The notes under the pieces were generated by a model that was given only the letters and a program-made list of their open reading frames with translations, had not been told where the DNA came from and made no database searches. 43,457 bases of DNA from Planctomycetota bacterium (GTDB lineage Bacteria > Planctomycetota > Phycisphaerae > WQYP01), in the NCBI GenBank assembly GCA_021790385.1, contig JAJYDW010000032.1, positions 1 to 43,457 on the forward strand, given 5' to 3'. Below are positions 7,459-17,303 of this stretch, piece after piece. How positions within the stretch are numbered: position 1 is the first letter of the stretch; each line of letters opens with the position of its first letter. A program made the translations under genes and the position numbers.

Positions 7459-9020
7459 TTTTGGTGTTGTGGTGGGTGGTGGTGGGGGCATCGGCGTGTG
7501 CAGCCGCGGGCCGGACCGCCCCGCAGTTGTGGTTTTACTATTCCACCAATCTGCTGGTGAATGCCAATGTCCGGAATCTGGAGCACGTATGGCGCAAGGC
7601 GGCAGCAGACGGTTATTCCCACGTGCTGCTGTGCGATTCCAAGTTCGCCCGGCTTGGTACACTAAGCGCGGTTCGCGGGCGCTACCTGGCCCATCTGGCC
7701 ACGGTGAAGGCCCTGGCCCGGCAATTGCATCTGACGATGGTGCCGGATGTTTTTCAGGTTGGGTATTCCAATGACCTGCTGTCCAATGATCCGTCTCTGG
7801 CGGCGGGGCTGCCGGTACGTAATGTCAAATTCATCGTGCGCGGCAGGGTGGGGCGGGTTTGGCAAAATCCGGCGTTTGGATTTTCCGCCCGGCCCGCATG
7901 GCATGATTCCAACGTGCGGCTGGATGGCAACGTGGCGACTATCCACAACAACGGCGGCAACAGTCGCATGGTTTTTAAGCTCCAGGTGCAGCCATTTCAT
8001 GCGTATCACATCCGGGTGGATATTCGCACCCGGCGGTATACCGGCCGACCACGTATTGTGGTGCTGGCACGCGACAACAGGTCTTTGCAATATCAGCGGA
8101 TGAGCGTACGGCCCAGCCAGCCATGGCGGCGTTATGATGTGGTTTTTGATTCCCTGGCCCACCACTACGTGAATGTGTACCTGGGTGTGTGGGGGCCGGC
8201 CAAAGGCTTGCTGGAGTTGCGTCATTGGCACATTGCCGTGGCCGGGCTGGTCAATGTGCTAAGCCGGCCGGGAGCGCCCACGGTGGTGCAGGGCTATAAA
8301 GCGGGAATAGATTACCGGCCCATTCAAGATCCGCTGCTTGGAACCACACCGTATGCCGGGCAATACACTCCGTGGCACAAGTGTCCATCCATTCACTTTC
8401 TAAAAGCTCTGCCCGACGGCACAGTGGTGCGGGTTTCATGGTATTATCCGCCGATATTTTATGGCGATCAGGTATCCATAGCGCTGGGCTGCCCGCAGAC
8501 CAGAGCGCTGCTGCGGCAGGAAATACGCCAGGTAACAGCGGCGCTGCATCCGCGCGGCTACATGATGAGCTTTGATGAAATCCGCTGCATGGGATGGGGG
8601 CAAAATGGCTCGCGGCCGCATCCGTCGGCAGGGCAGATGCTTTCCCAAAGCGTGGGCTATTGCACCGGCCTGCTGGGGGCGGCCAAAGGCTATATCTGGT
8701 CGGATATGTTTGATCCATACCACAATGCCCATGGGCATTATTACCTGGTCCATGGTTCTCTGGCAGGTTCGTGGCGCGGGCTTTCGCGCAAGGTGGTGGT
8801 GATGAACTGGAACTTTGGCCGGCGCAATGCTTCGCTGAAGTTTTTTGCCACCCGCGGCTATCGCCAGATTATCGCCGGCTATTACGATTCACCACTGGCT
8901 AATCTGCGTTTGTGGATGGCATCTGCGGCTGGTGTGCACGGCCTCATAGGTTACATGTATACCACCTGGCGGGGGGATTACCATAAGCTGCGGGCATTTG
9001 CGCAAATAGTGCGTCATTAA
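7362..9020 (+). CDS. secreted glycoside-hydrolase-like protein, unclassified
   Basis: About 552 residues. A hydrophobic export signal (ILVLWWVVVGASACAAAG) lies near residues 32-49. The remainder looks like a TIM-barrel hydrolase (FYYSTNLLVN, GYSHVLLCDSKF, YMMSFDEIRCMGWGQ with a candidate acidic pair, YIWSDMFDPYHNAHG) interrupted at about residues 145-285 by a beta-rich insert resembling a carbohydrate-binding module. I cannot assign a CAZy family. The ATG at 7362 has GGAG upstream, but the first 30 codons lie inside the RAYT remnant in a different frame. A TTG at 7455 would start right at the signal peptide and may be closer to the ancestral start. The product is probably exported and acts on glycans. 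Confidence 0.7.
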   Translation: MAGTNHRMIGTGIDLASALPTTGPHQRLPTPLILVLWWVVVGASACAAAGRTAPQLWFYYSTNLLVNANVRNLEHVWRKAAADGYSHVLLCDSKFARLGTLSAVRGRYLAHLATVKALARQLHLTMVPDVFQVGYSNDLLSNDPSLAAGLPVRNVKFIVRGRVGRVWQNPAFGFSARPAWHDSNVRLDGNVATIHNNGGNSRMVFKLQVQPFHAYHIRVDIRTRRYTGRPRIVVLARDNRSLQYQRMSVRPSQPWRRYDVVFDSLAHHYVNVYLGVWGPAKGLLELRHWHIAVAGLVNVLSRPGAPTVVQGYKAGIDYRPIQDPLLGTTPYAGQYTPWHKCPSIHFLKALPDGTVVRVSWYYPPIFYGDQVSIALGCPQTRALLRQEIRQVTAALHPRGYMMSFDEIRCMGWGQNGSRPHPSAGQMLSQSVGYCTGLLGAAKGYIWSDMFDPYHNAHGHYYLVHGSLAGSWRGLSRKVVVMNWNFGRRNASLKFFATRGYRQIIAGYYDSPLANLRLWMASAAGVHGLIGYMYTTWRGDYHKLRAFAQIVRH

Positions 9021-9093
9021 GGACTGTCAGAACTTCCGGTCTGGCGGGCGGTACAATCGATCTTGATGCTACGTGCCGGGTTGGGCAGGTGCG

Positions 9094-9705
9094 TTATGTT
9101 GCGGCCTGGTTTTCCAGGGCTTTGAGCGCTTTGCGCTGGGCCAGGCGGGCCAGCGGGGTCATGCGGTCAATAATAAGTACACCATCGAGATGATCGGTTT
9201 CATGCTGCACAATGCGGGCGGGAAAACCCTCCAACTCCAGCACGATGGGCTGGCCGCTGATATCCAGACCCTGGATACGCAATTTGACGTAGCGGGTGAT
9301 TTTGCCCCGGATTTCCGGTAAGGACAGACATCCTTCCTCGGCTTCTTCAAAACCATCCTGTTGATCGAGCACGGGATTGATAATAATGCGGGCGTCGGCG
9401 GCCTTGCCGGTTTCGGCCATCACAAACAAGCGTAGCGACAGGCCCACCTGTGGCCCGGCCAGGCCAACGCCTTTGTGCTGCTCCATCAGCTCGATCATGC
9501 GCCGGCCAACCTGTTTCAGCCAGTCATCAATTTGTTCCACCGGCCTGGCGCGATGGGTGAGCACCGGTGCCGGCCAGACAACAATTTCCAGATCGTCCGG
9601 GTTGGGCCGCGGAGGCGCTGGCGGCAGAGCGGCATCCAAAGCGGGTGCGGCGTCCGCACTGTGCCGACGGCGTTTTTTTGCTGTTGAGAATTCCCGGCGA
9701 GCCAT
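9094..9705 (-). CDS. def: peptide deformylase
   Basis: 203 residues with all three metal-site motifs: GVGLAGPQVG (motif 1), EEGCLSLPE with the metal-binding cysteine (motif 2) and QHETDHLDG with the HExxH metal and catalytic residues (motif 3). It removes the formyl group from new polypeptides at the ribosome. An N-terminal extension of about 35 residues, basic then proline-rich, is longer than in the E. coli enzyme (about 169 residues). The start is ATG 9705, with a good promoter 40-65 bp upstream. It converges with the glycoside-hydrolase-like gene. No fmt gene is adjacent. Confidence 0.95.
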   Translation of the reverse strand: MARREFSTAKKRRRHSADAAPALDAALPPAPPRPNPDDLEIVVWPAPVLTHRARPVEQIDDWLKQVGRRMIELMEQHKGVGLAGPQVGLSLRLFVMAETGKAADARIIINPVLDQQDGFEEAEEGCLSLPEIRGKITRYVKLRIQGLDISGQPIVLELEGFPARIVQHETDHLDGVLIIDRMTPLARLAQRKALKALENQAAT

Positions 9706-9742
9706 GATCTAATACCCTGTACCTGACGTCTGTCCTTCTTTA

Positions 9743-9770
9743 ATTATATAAAGTTACGCGCAGCTTGTAA
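9743..9770 (-). promoter_or_regulatory. candidate promoter of def
   Basis: On the minus strand TTACAA (9765-9770), a 16-bp spacer and a perfect TATAAT (9743-9748). The mRNA leader would be about 30 nt. Confidence 0.5.
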
Positions 9771-9800
9771 CCCGGGAGTGGTGATGGCCGCCCTCTGAAC

Positions 9801-9828
9801 TTGAGAAACTTCTGCTTTATTGTACAAC
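9801..9828 (+). promoter_or_regulatory. candidate promoter of the serine-hydrolase gene
   Basis: TTGAGA (9801-9806), a 16-bp spacer and TACAAC (9823-9828), about 95 bp before the start codon at 9924. Confidence 0.4.
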
Positions 9829-9923
9829 TATGGCCTCATGAGCCGCGGTGGCCCGCTACGGTGTTGATAGGTGCTTTCATGCGGCGACGCCTTGCGCAAA
9901 GGCCGAAAATAAAAAGGAAAATT

Positions 9924-11027
9924 ATGACTATTCAAGAACAGATGCAATTGCTGCTCAATCGACTGACGACCACCGGCGGACAGCGCGGCCTGCAATTGGC
10001 TGCCTATGTCAATGGCAAGCTGTTGGTCAATGTATCAGCCGGCTCGCTTGATGCCATCAGCGGTCACCGTGTTTCTTCAGCCACCTTGTTTCCGGTATTT
10101 TCTACCGGCAAGGCCATGCAGGCCACAGTGATTCACCGTTTGGCCCAGCGCGGCCAACTGTCCTATGATCAGCCCATCGCTCAGGTGTGGCCGGAATTTG
10201 CCGCCCATGGCAAAGCCGCCATCACCATTGGCCAGGCGTTGTATCACACTGCAGGCATTCCGAACATGCCCACCGGCATAAGCACTTCCGATTTGCACAA
10301 CTAGGAAACGATGTGCCGGGCGGTGGCGGCACTGCAACCAATATGGCCGCCCGGAACACGTATTGAATACCACGCCATTACCAGCGGATGGATTCTTGGA
10401 GAAGTGGCTTGTCGCGTAACCGGCAAGCCTTTTGGGCGGTTAATTCGGGAGGAAGTTTGTCAACCGCTGAAAATGGACGACATGTACATGGGCATTCCTG
10501 CTACGGTTGAGCCGCGTGTGGCGACGCTGGAGGAACCGGGTTGGCAACCGCCGACGGTGGAAAACCCGGCGATTCCCAACTGGCTTTGTCCATTGTCTAC
10601 GTGGATGAATCAACCGGAAGCCCGCCGCGCATGCGTTCCCGCCAGCAACGCGATTATGTCGGCTCATGCTATTGCCCGGCATTACGCTGGACTGCTGCCC
10701 GGTGGTGTAGACGGGGTAGAGTTGCTCCCGCCGAGCCGCGTGGCCATGGTCACTCAGGTGCAGCGCCCACCTTTAGCCCAGGGTGATGATCATCCGAAAG
10801 ATTGGGGTCTGGGGTATCGGCTGGGTGGCGGAAATTCCATTTACGGTGCCACCTCAGCCGCCTTTGGTTTTAGCGGTTATGGTGGCTCGGTCGGCTTCGC
10901 CGATCCTACCATTGGATTGGCACTGGGTTTTACCAAAAACTTCTTCGGCGAAAAAGAAAATACTGCCGATATTGTGGTTCGGGAATTACGGACGGCGTTA
11001 ATATCTGCAGGGACTTCCCGTGGGTAA
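9924..11027 (+). pseudogene. beta-lactamase-family serine hydrolase (EstB-like), interrupted by an amber codon
   Basis: The frame reads through 367 codons with a single TAG at 10302-10304 (codon 127). The first part has the catalytic SxxK (S60-T-G-K63) and YHTAGIPNMPTG. The second part has PPGTRIEYH, with the catalytic tyrosine near 149, ITSGWILGE, and a C-terminal GYGGSVGFADP in place of the KTG motif. This is the class C beta-lactamase/EstB esterase fold. The stop sits in a loop that commonly carries a tryptophan, so a TGG to TAG change is likely. AAGGAAA precedes the ATG at 9924. The rest of the gene is intact, so the mutation is recent, or the codon is suppressed, or it is a base-calling error. 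It should not be annotated as two genes. If functional, the enzyme would cleave an ester or peptide substrate. Confidence 0.85.
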
Positions 11028-11105
11028 ATAGCTGTTACCCCGAGACTGTGGCCCGGTGCGTGGCCTGCGGCTTCAATCGATCGCCAGGCAAGGAAGGGGC
11101 GATAC

Positions 11106-12707
11106 TTATGCCTTGAGCAGGGATTGACCGGTCATTTCGCGTGGTTGCGGCAGACCCATCATGGCCAATGCGGTGGGAGCCAGGTCTGCCAGGCATCCAC
11201 CCGGGCGCAGTAGTGTCTTCTTGAAGCGATCATCCACCACAATCGCCCGCACATCATACGTGGTGTGGCTGGTATGTGGACAATTATTAACAAAATCCCA
11301 CATCTGTTCGCAGTTGCCATGGTCAGCGGTAACGATGGCCACCCCGCCGACACTGCGAAGTTTATCCAGCACACGGCCAAGGCATCGATCAACTGTTTCT
11401 ACGGCGGTAATGGCGGCGGGCAGCTTGCCGGTGTGGCCCACCATGTCGCCATTGGCGAAATTAAGCACGTAAAAATCGTGGGTGCCGCGATCCAACTCGG
11501 CTAAAATAATTTCTGTTACTTCAGCGGCACTCATTTCCGGTTTTTGGTCGTACGTGGTCACCTTGGGGCTGGGAGCCATTTTGCGGTCCTCGTGGGTAAA
11601 CGGTGGCTCGCGATAGTCATTAAAAAAGAAGGTAACATGCGGAAACTTTTCCGTCTCGGCGGAGCGAAACTGGCTTAACCCCGCGTCCGCCAGATACATG
11701 CCCAAAATGGAGCTCATTTTTTCCGGCTTGGGAAAAATCACCTGCACCGGCAGCCCCTCCTCATACGCCGTCATGGTGGCGAAATACAAATTGGCCGGGC
11801 GCACTTTTCGCGCAAAGCCGCCATTGGGCTGCTGGCGAAATTGTTCGTCCGAATACGTAAACGCCTTGGTGATTTCGCGTGGCCGGTCGCCGCGATAATT
11901 GAAAAAAATCACCGCATCTCCATCCTTAACGGCCCCATCGCCGGGGCCGTCGATGACGCTGGGCAGTACAAATTCATCACCGGCCCGGGAAGGTTCGCTG
12001 GCGTTGGCATAGTAGTTGGCCAAAGCTTCCTGTGCGGTGGTCCAGTGGGCACCTGCGCGGCTGGTCAACAGATCATAAGCTTTTTCCACACGATCCCAGC
12101 GGTTATCACGGTCCATGGCATAATAGCGGCCCACCACGCTGGCGATTCGGCCAATGCCGAGTTCGCGGGTTTTAGCTTCCAGGGCGGCTAAAAAACCTTT
12201 ACCGCTTTGCGGCGGGGTATCTCGGCCGTCGGTAATGGCATGAACGAATACCCGCTGGCCGGGAAATTTCAGCTTTCGGGCTAGCTCCAGAATGGCGTAG
12301 GCGTGTTCCAGATCGCTATGCACCCGGCCATCGGAACAAAGCCCCAAAATATGCACCTGTCCACCGGTTTTGGTGGCATGGGCAAATGCACCGGTCAGGG
12401 CCGGCGCGGTAAAAAAGCTGCCGTCACGAATTCTGCGGGTGATGCGCATGGTTTCCTGGTCGACAATGCGCCCGGCTCCGATGTTTTGATGTCCCACCTC
12501 GCTGTTGCCCATGACTCCAGCGGGAAGGCCCACCCATTCTCCACTGGTGTGGATGAGCACATTGGGGTAATCGTGCATCAGTTGATCATCAATGGGATGG
12601 CGGGCCAGCTTGACGGCGTTGCATTGATCCATTTCCGGATGGGGGTTTTCGCCCCAGCCATCACGGACAATAATCATCATGGGGCGTTTGATGGGTTTTA
12701 TAGACAT
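11106..12707 (-). CDS. gpmI: 2,3-bisphosphoglycerate-independent phosphoglycerate mutase
   Basis: 533 residues, close to the usual 510-550. The motifs of the two-metal alkaline-phosphatase-like enzyme are in order: IIVRDGWGENP, GNSEVGHQNIGAGR with the phosphorylated serine, ITDGRDTPP, GRYYAMDRDNRW, RGDRPREI, GDMVGHTG and VTADHGNCE. It interconverts 3- and 2-phosphoglycerate in glycolysis and gluconeogenesis. The start is ATG 12707, because AGGAG lies 8 nt upstream; an extension to 12761 is possible but poorer. It is divergent from the membrane glycosyltransferase gene. Confidence 0.96.
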   Translation of the reverse strand: MSIKPIKRPMMIIVRDGWGENPHPEMDQCNAVKLARHPIDDQLMHDYPNVLIHTSGEWVGLPAGVMGNSEVGHQNIGAGRIVDQETMRITRRIRDGSFFTAPALTGAFAHATKTGGQVHILGLCSDGRVHSDLEHAYAILELARKLKFPGQRVFVHAITDGRDTPPQSGKGFLAALEAKTRELGIGRIASVVGRYYAMDRDNRWDRVEKAYDLLTSRAGAHWTTAQEALANYYANASEPSRAGDEFVLPSVIDGPGDGAVKDGDAVIFFNYRGDRPREITKAFTYSDEQFRQQPNGGFARKVRPANLYFATMTAYEEGLPVQVIFPKPEKMSSILGMYLADAGLSQFRSAETEKFPHVTFFFNDYREPPFTHEDRKMAPSPKVTTYDQKPEMSAAEVTEIILAELDRGTHDFYVLNFANGDMVGHTGKLPAAITAVETVDRCLGRVLDKLRSVGGVAIVTADHGNCEQMWDFVNNCPHTSHTTYDVRAIVVDDRFKKTLLRPGGCLADLAPTALAMMGLPQPREMTGQSLLKA

Positions 12708-12848
12708 TGAGAGTGCTCCTGAAAAATCATTGGCAGCGCCGATGACGCGCTGGTCAACCATGCCGACGCCGGTGGAGTATAGCGTGCTCTCGTCGATGCG
12801 AACAAGGGGCCGGAGTGAGGGGCGATCCAGTTTATGGCTATAGCAGAC

Positions 12849-12876
12849 TTTACCGCAGCCGGGCAGGCCTTATCAT
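12849..12876 (+). promoter_or_regulatory. candidate promoter of the membrane glycosyltransferase gene
   Basis: TTTACC (12849-12854), a 16-bp spacer and TATCAT (12871-12876), about 55 bp before ATG 12931. Confidence 0.35.
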
Positions 12877-12930
12877 GGGCTGTGGGTATTGGCCGATTTT
12901 CATCAGTCAGTGGAGTCCGGGTTGGTGGGT

Positions 12931-14622
12931 ATGCGTAGATTCAAGGGTGAAAGCAAATGGGGCCGCCGGCGCTGGCTGGTGCCGGCGATTTTTCTGCTGG
13001 CCCTGGCGGTGCGCTGGGAGCGGGCATGGGTAACCCCAGTGGTCAATTCCGATTGCCTGCGTTTTATTGTCATGGCCCAAAGTCTGCCGGTGCATCCCAT
13101 TCATACATTGCGCACGGATGTCTATCACCCGCTGCAGGCAGTGGTCGGCGGCGCGGTTTATCTGACGATATTTTCCCATCTGATGGCTAATCAGCGTATG
13201 GCCTGGATTGCGGCCATGCAGGCGGTGGGCGTGGTGGCCGGGGCTTTTCTGGCGGTGGAACTGTTTTGGCTGGCGCGGCGGTTTGGGGCACCGGCGTGGG
13301 CGGCTGCTGCAGCGGCGGTGCTGTGGATCGTGGGGCGAAAAACCTCCGGCTACGGTGCCGATGGCATTTCCGACATGCTATTTTTAAGCCTGCTGGTGGG
13401 ATCTGTTCTTTTGGCTATGCAAACAGGCTTGCGCTGGCACCGATGGAAGTGGCTGGTGGCCGGGATGATTGCCGGGCTTAGTTACCTGGCCCGGCCCGAA
13501 GGTATAGCGGCGGTGTTGATTTTTTGGGGGGCGTTGGCAATTTACCATGGTTGGCCGTTAACTCGGCTGTGGCAATGGCGGTTGCCGCCGCGCCGCGGCC
13601 CGGCTTGTGCTTTGGCCTGCGGACTGCTGATGCTGCTGGGCTTTGTGCTGGTTGGTTCGCCGTACATGATGGCCATCGGCAAGTTCACCGGCAAAAAGGC
13701 CACAGTTCTGAATGATCTGGTGGCTACACCGCCGGCAGCCATTGTGGGTTCGCGGCCTGCGCCCGGGGCCTTGAACGGCGCAGATGGACGCATCACCCCG
13801 CCACAAATCGCGGCATTTGAACCATGGCGTGGCGGAATATGGTTTAAGATCAGTCAGGAGCTTGCCGAGACCTTTGGCTGGGTTCCCGGCATCATCATGC
13901 TTGGTGTATTACTGGCCAAACCCGTATTGCTGGGCCGGCGACGATGGCGCGGGCTGGTTTTATCCTGGGCGGTGCTGTGGCTGGCAGTGATGATCTGGCT
14001 GCTAAGCACTGCCCATTATTTGGCTAATCGACACACGCTGGTGCTGGTGTTTTTGCTGGAGGCGTTGTTGGCACTGTCTTTGGCCCAGGCAGCATTTTTG
14101 TGCGCCAAGGTAAGGCGTGAAATCGGCCTGGATCCATCGGCCAGCGGTGGAATGTACCGCGATCGTGCGGCCGTTGGTTTTGGTTTAATCATTGGTTTTC
14201 TCGGTTGTCTGCCCGGCCTGATCAGCCTGACCCACGCGCCGCAGCGTGGTCTGCATTACATTCGCAACGCTGCCAACTGGATCAATACCTGTACAACTTC
14301 CAACGTTTGCGTGGTGGTGCCGCGCGTGGATGACCGGCTTAGCCTGATTGCTTATTATAGTGGTCGGCGTTATTTGTATCGGCACTACACTGCCAACCAC
14401 ATTCACGTGAAACAAATAGAGCAACTATGTGGCAAGCGACCATTTGTGCTGCCGCTGATTTTTACGGGCCATGATCGACAACCGTTTCCCTGGCGGATTG
14501 GATCGCTGCAAGTGGTGAAGGATCATGGCCATGCGGTATATTTCCGCTCCCGCCATGCGCTACAGGGTGAGGTGGCGGTGCTTTATGCCCTTCCGGGGGC
14601 CAAGATCATGGGCCATCAATGA
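12931..14622 (+). CDS. polytopic membrane protein, GT-C (PMT/ArnT-like) glycosyltransferase candidate
   Basis: About 563 residues with roughly ten hydrophobic segments and a C-terminal soluble part of about 110 residues. Early in the chain, after the first helix, NSDC and the following HPLQAVVGG resemble the first periplasmic loop of GT39/GT83-type transferases, which use lipid-linked sugars. TSGYGADGISDMLFL and LARPEG also fit that group. It probably glycosylates a lipid or protein on the outer face of the inner membrane. The start is ATG 12931 (GGTGGG just upstream); a TTG at 12889 would add 14 residues. Its stop overlaps the coaE start by 4 nt, so the two genes are translationally coupled. 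The specific substrate cannot be read. Confidence 0.75.
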   Translation: MRRFKGESKWGRRRWLVPAIFLLALAVRWERAWVTPVVNSDCLRFIVMAQSLPVHPIHTLRTDVYHPLQAVVGGAVYLTIFSHLMANQRMAWIAAMQAVGVVAGAFLAVELFWLARRFGAPAWAAAAAAVLWIVGRKTSGYGADGISDMLFLSLLVGSVLLAMQTGLRWHRWKWLVAGMIAGLSYLARPEGIAAVLIFWGALAIYHGWPLTRLWQWRLPPRRGPACALACGLLMLLGFVLVGSPYMMAIGKFTGKKATVLNDLVATPPAAIVGSRPAPGALNGADGRITPPQIAAFEPWRGGIWFKISQELAETFGWVPGIIMLGVLLAKPVLLGRRRWRGLVLSWAVLWLAVMIWLLSTAHYLANRHTLVLVFLLEALLALSLAQAAFLCAKVRREIGLDPSASGGMYRDRAAVGFGLIIGFLGCLPGLISLTHAPQRGLHYIRNAANWINTCTTSNVCVVVPRVDDRLSLIAYYSGRRYLYRHYTANHIHVKQIEQLCGKRPFVLPLIFTGHDRQPFPWRIGSLQVVKDHGHAVYFRSRHALQGEVAVLYALPGAKIMGHQ

Positions 14623-15251
14623 CCGCAGCATATCCAAAACCCATCATCGGTATGACCGGTGGAATAGGCTCGGGCAAGACCCGCATGGCCCGGGAGTTTG
14701 GCCGTTTGGGATGTCTGGTCATCAACAGTGACGAACTAGCCCATGAGGCGCTTAACCAGCCGTCGGTCAGAGCACAGCTTGCACAATGGTGGGGCGATAG
14801 CATTTTGGATAAAAGCACCGCGCAGGTAGATCGGGCGGCCGTTGGCCGGATCGTGTTTAGCAATCCTGCTCAAATGGCCCGGCTAACCGCCGTACTGCAT
14901 CCGCAAGTCGCAAAATTGCGAAAGAAAATAATGGCGACGGCGGCGTTGGATTCCAATATTCCAGCCGTTGTATGGGATTCGCCGCTGTTGATTGAAAGTG
15001 GCCTGCATACGCAATGCAATGCCATAATTTTCGTAAAAGCGTCGATACAAACGAGAGTCAATCGATTAAAAAAGGAGCGCGGCTGGGATGCAGGTGAACT
15101 GGCCCGTCGCGAGTTGATGCAAATGTCACTTGACAAAAAAGAAAAGATGGCTCATTATTATATAGACAACGATGGCGATGTGGCCGTCGGCGTAAATCAG
15201 GTCCGAAGTATCCTTACCTGGGTTTTACGGGATTTTTCAGCTAAAGACTGA
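14619..15251 (+). CDS. coaE: dephospho-CoA kinase
   Basis: 210 residues with P-loop GMTGGIGSGKT at about 11-21, the substrate-binding VINSDELAHEAL, and VVWDSPLLIESGLH with the lid region RVNRLKKERGWD. It phosphorylates dephospho-CoA in the last step of coenzyme A synthesis. It starts in the ATGA overlap with the preceding membrane-protein gene. This operonic link of coaE to a glycosyltransferase looks local and accidental. rho follows after a small unknown gene. Confidence 0.95.
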   Translation: MTAAYPKPIIGMTGGIGSGKTRMAREFGRLGCLVINSDELAHEALNQPSVRAQLAQWWGDSILDKSTAQVDRAAVGRIVFSNPAQMARLTAVLHPQVAKLRKKIMATAALDSNIPAVVWDSPLLIESGLHTQCNAIIFVKASIQTRVNRLKKERGWDAGELARRELMQMSLDKKEKMAHYYIDNDGDVAVGVNQVRSILTWVLRDFSAKD

Positions 15252-15362
15252 AGAAACGTGCATTAGCGGCCATGGCATTTGTATAACATGGACTGCGGCT
15301 TGGACCGGCAGCCGTGAGCTTGCGATAGAATGTGTAACAAAACTTTGTATTAATTGCCCGGT

Positions 15363-15602
15363 ATGGCCGATAAGAGACATAGGCGAGAGCGTTCATACCA
15401 GCCCAGACGAAAAAACAGGGAATCTTTCGAATTACGATTAAAGCTGGTGAATGCGGCACTTGTCGCTGGACGAATAAAATGGCCGGGGTTATCCTGTGCG
15501 GCGTCTGAAACAGACGGACGAGCACCGGCCGGCAAATTCAGTGCTTCTGGGTCATCCAAATTTCCACCAACGCCCCTGAGACCTGCGGAAATTCACAACT
15601 AA
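15363..15602 (+). CDS. small basic protein, unknown
   Basis: 79 residues from ATG 15363. The N-terminal half is strongly basic (MADKRHRRERSYQPRRKNRE) and followed by a possible helix (SFELRLKLVNAALVAGRIKW); the C-terminal half is serine- and proline-rich. No strong ribosome site is visible. It sits between coaE and rho and fills most of an otherwise empty 417-bp gap. Such a peptide could bind nucleic acid, but the family is not recognised and the frame could be chance. Confidence 0.4.
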   Translation: MADKRHRRERSYQPRRKNRESFELRLKLVNAALVAGRIKWPGLSCAASETDGRAPAGKFSASGSSKFPPTPLRPAEIHN

Positions 15603-15668
15603 AAAAGAAGTACGTCATAACATTCAGGTTCAAATCAACATGTAATCATCTATTGGAGGTACGCCATC

Positions 15669-17270
15669 ATGGCACGCAGCACCAAAAGTAAAAAGCATCC
15701 CAACGCCAACACCGCCGTAGTGGAGCCGGAGAATCCGCTCCTGAGTCAGGAAGAAATTCCGAACGCGTCGGATAACCGCCCCGAGGCCGGCCAGCGGGCA
15801 TCCGGCGAAGAACAAGCCTCGCCGGCCGGCGTGCCGGATTCGGCGGCCGGTGCCGAAAGCAACAGCAACGGCAATGTCGCTCCGGCGGCTAAAAAAATTC
15901 TGGATGGATCCGCCATGATCGGCTCGGCCATTGTCGGCGACGGTGTGAGCCTCGATGACGATGACGAATTTCTGGATGAGGAAACCCATGAAAAATATGA
16001 GCAGATCAAACGCAGCGAACTGCACCTTATTGATCTGCAGAAAATGACCGTGGCCGAGCTTCATGAGATCTGTAAAAAAGAGGAGATTGAAGAATTCATC
16101 GGCCTGAAAAAACAGGAACTTATCTTCAAAATTCTCAAAAAACGCATCACCGATAATGGCATGATGGTAGGCGAGGGCGTGCTGGAAATTCTGCCCGATG
16201 GTTTCGGATTTCTGCGCTCGCCGGAATACAACTATCTGCCATGCCCGGATGATATTTATGTTTCACCATCGCAGATCCGCCGGTTTGGTCTGCGCAATGG
16301 CAACATCATCACCGGCCAAATCCGTCCTCCGAAGGAATCGGAGCGCTATTTTGCACTGCTGCGGGTCGAGGCCATTAACTTTGAAGACCCCAATGTGCTC
16401 ACCGAAAAGGTCAACTTTGAAGACTTAACACCGCTGCATCCCAACAAACGCTTTTTCCTGGAAACGGTGCCGGAAGAAGTCAACATGCGCATTGTCGATC
16501 TGGTAACGCCCATCGGCAAGGGGCAGCGCATGTTAATTGTCGCTCCGCCGCGCACCGGCAAAACCGTGCTCCTGCAGAAAATGGCCAATGCCATTTCCAC
16601 CAATCATTCTGATGTTTATCTGATCATCCTGCTGATTGATGAACGTCCGGAAGAAGTAACCGAAATGCAGCGTGCCACCAAGGCCGAAGTAGTCAGCTCC
16701 ACGTTTGACGAACCCGCCAGCCGGCACGTAAGCGTTGCAGAAGTGGTCATTGAAAAGGCCAAACGCCTGGTGGAATATGGCCGCGACGTGGTGATCCTGC
16801 TGGATTCCATCACCCGTCTGGCCCGGGCGTACAACACGGAGGTGCCGCACTCCGGCAAAATTCTCTCTGGTGGTGTGGATGCCAACGCCCTGCAGAAACC
16901 CAAGCGCTTCTTCGGTGCCGCACGCAACATTGAAGAAGGCGGATCCCTGACCATCATCGGTACCGCCCTGGTCGATACCGGTTCCAAAATGGACGAAGTT
17001 ATTTTTGAGGAATTCAAGGGCACCGGCAACAGCGAATTGCATCTGGACCGCCGCCTGGTGGAACGCCGTACGTACCCGGCCATTAACATCGCCGCCAGCG
17101 GAACTCGCAAGGAAGAATTGCTGCTGGACAAACGCGAAATGGAACTGATTTATCGCCTGCGCAAAGTGCTTTCCGATATGAACCCCATTGAAGCGATGGA
17201 ACTGCTGAAAAATCGCCTGGAGAAAAAACCCACCAACCGCGAATTCCTGCTGACCATGAACCTGGATTAA
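15669..17270 (+). CDS. rho: transcription termination factor Rho, with long acidic N-terminal extension
   Basis: 533 residues, against about 420 in E. coli. Residues 1-115 are an extra low-complexity segment ending in an acidic patch ([10 protein letters not shown]). The Rho N domain follows from about 117 ([20 protein letters not shown]), then the RNA-binding CSD region ([11 protein letters not shown]), the P-loop APPRTGKT near 294, Walker [17 protein letters not shown], and the secondary-site R-loop near [12 protein letters not shown]. It is a hexameric RNA helicase that ends transcription. The start is ATG 15669 with GGAGG 9 nt upstream. N-terminal insertions occur in Rho of several phyla and can change RNA binding or phase behaviour; here that is inference. 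Confidence 0.96.
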   Translation: MARSTKSKKHPNANTAVVEPENPLLSQEEIPNASDNRPEAGQRASGEEQASPAGVPDSAAGAESNSNGNVAPAAKKILDGSAMIGSAIVGDGVSLDDDDEFLDEETHEKYEQIKRSELHLIDLQKMTVAELHEICKKEEIEEFIGLKKQELIFKILKKRITDNGMMVGEGVLEILPDGFGFLRSPEYNYLPCPDDIYVSPSQIRRFGLRNGNIITGQIRPPKESERYFALLRVEAINFEDPNVLTEKVNFEDLTPLHPNKRFFLETVPEEVNMRIVDLVTPIGKGQRMLIVAPPRTGKTVLLQKMANAISTNHSDVYLIILLIDERPEEVTEMQRATKAEVVSSTFDEPASRHVSVAEVVIEKAKRLVEYGRDVVILLDSITRLARAYNTEVPHSGKILSGGVDANALQKPKRFFGAARNIEEGGSLTIIGTALVDTGSKMDEVIFEEFKGTGNSELHLDRRLVERRTYPAINIAASGTRKEELLLDKREMELIYRLRKVLSDMNPIEAMELLKNRLEKKPTNREFLLTMNLD

Positions 17271-17303
17271 CCGCATGGCGACGGTGGTGCTTTACCGCTG
17301 CGT

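Noticed and set aside
10311..11027. Separate gene for the C-terminal half of the serine hydrolase
   Set aside because: It is in frame with the first half across a single TAG and lacks the SxxK serine, so it is one interrupted gene.
16533..17276. 247-codon minus-strand frame
   Set aside because: Antisense shadow of rho, which is certain from its motifs.
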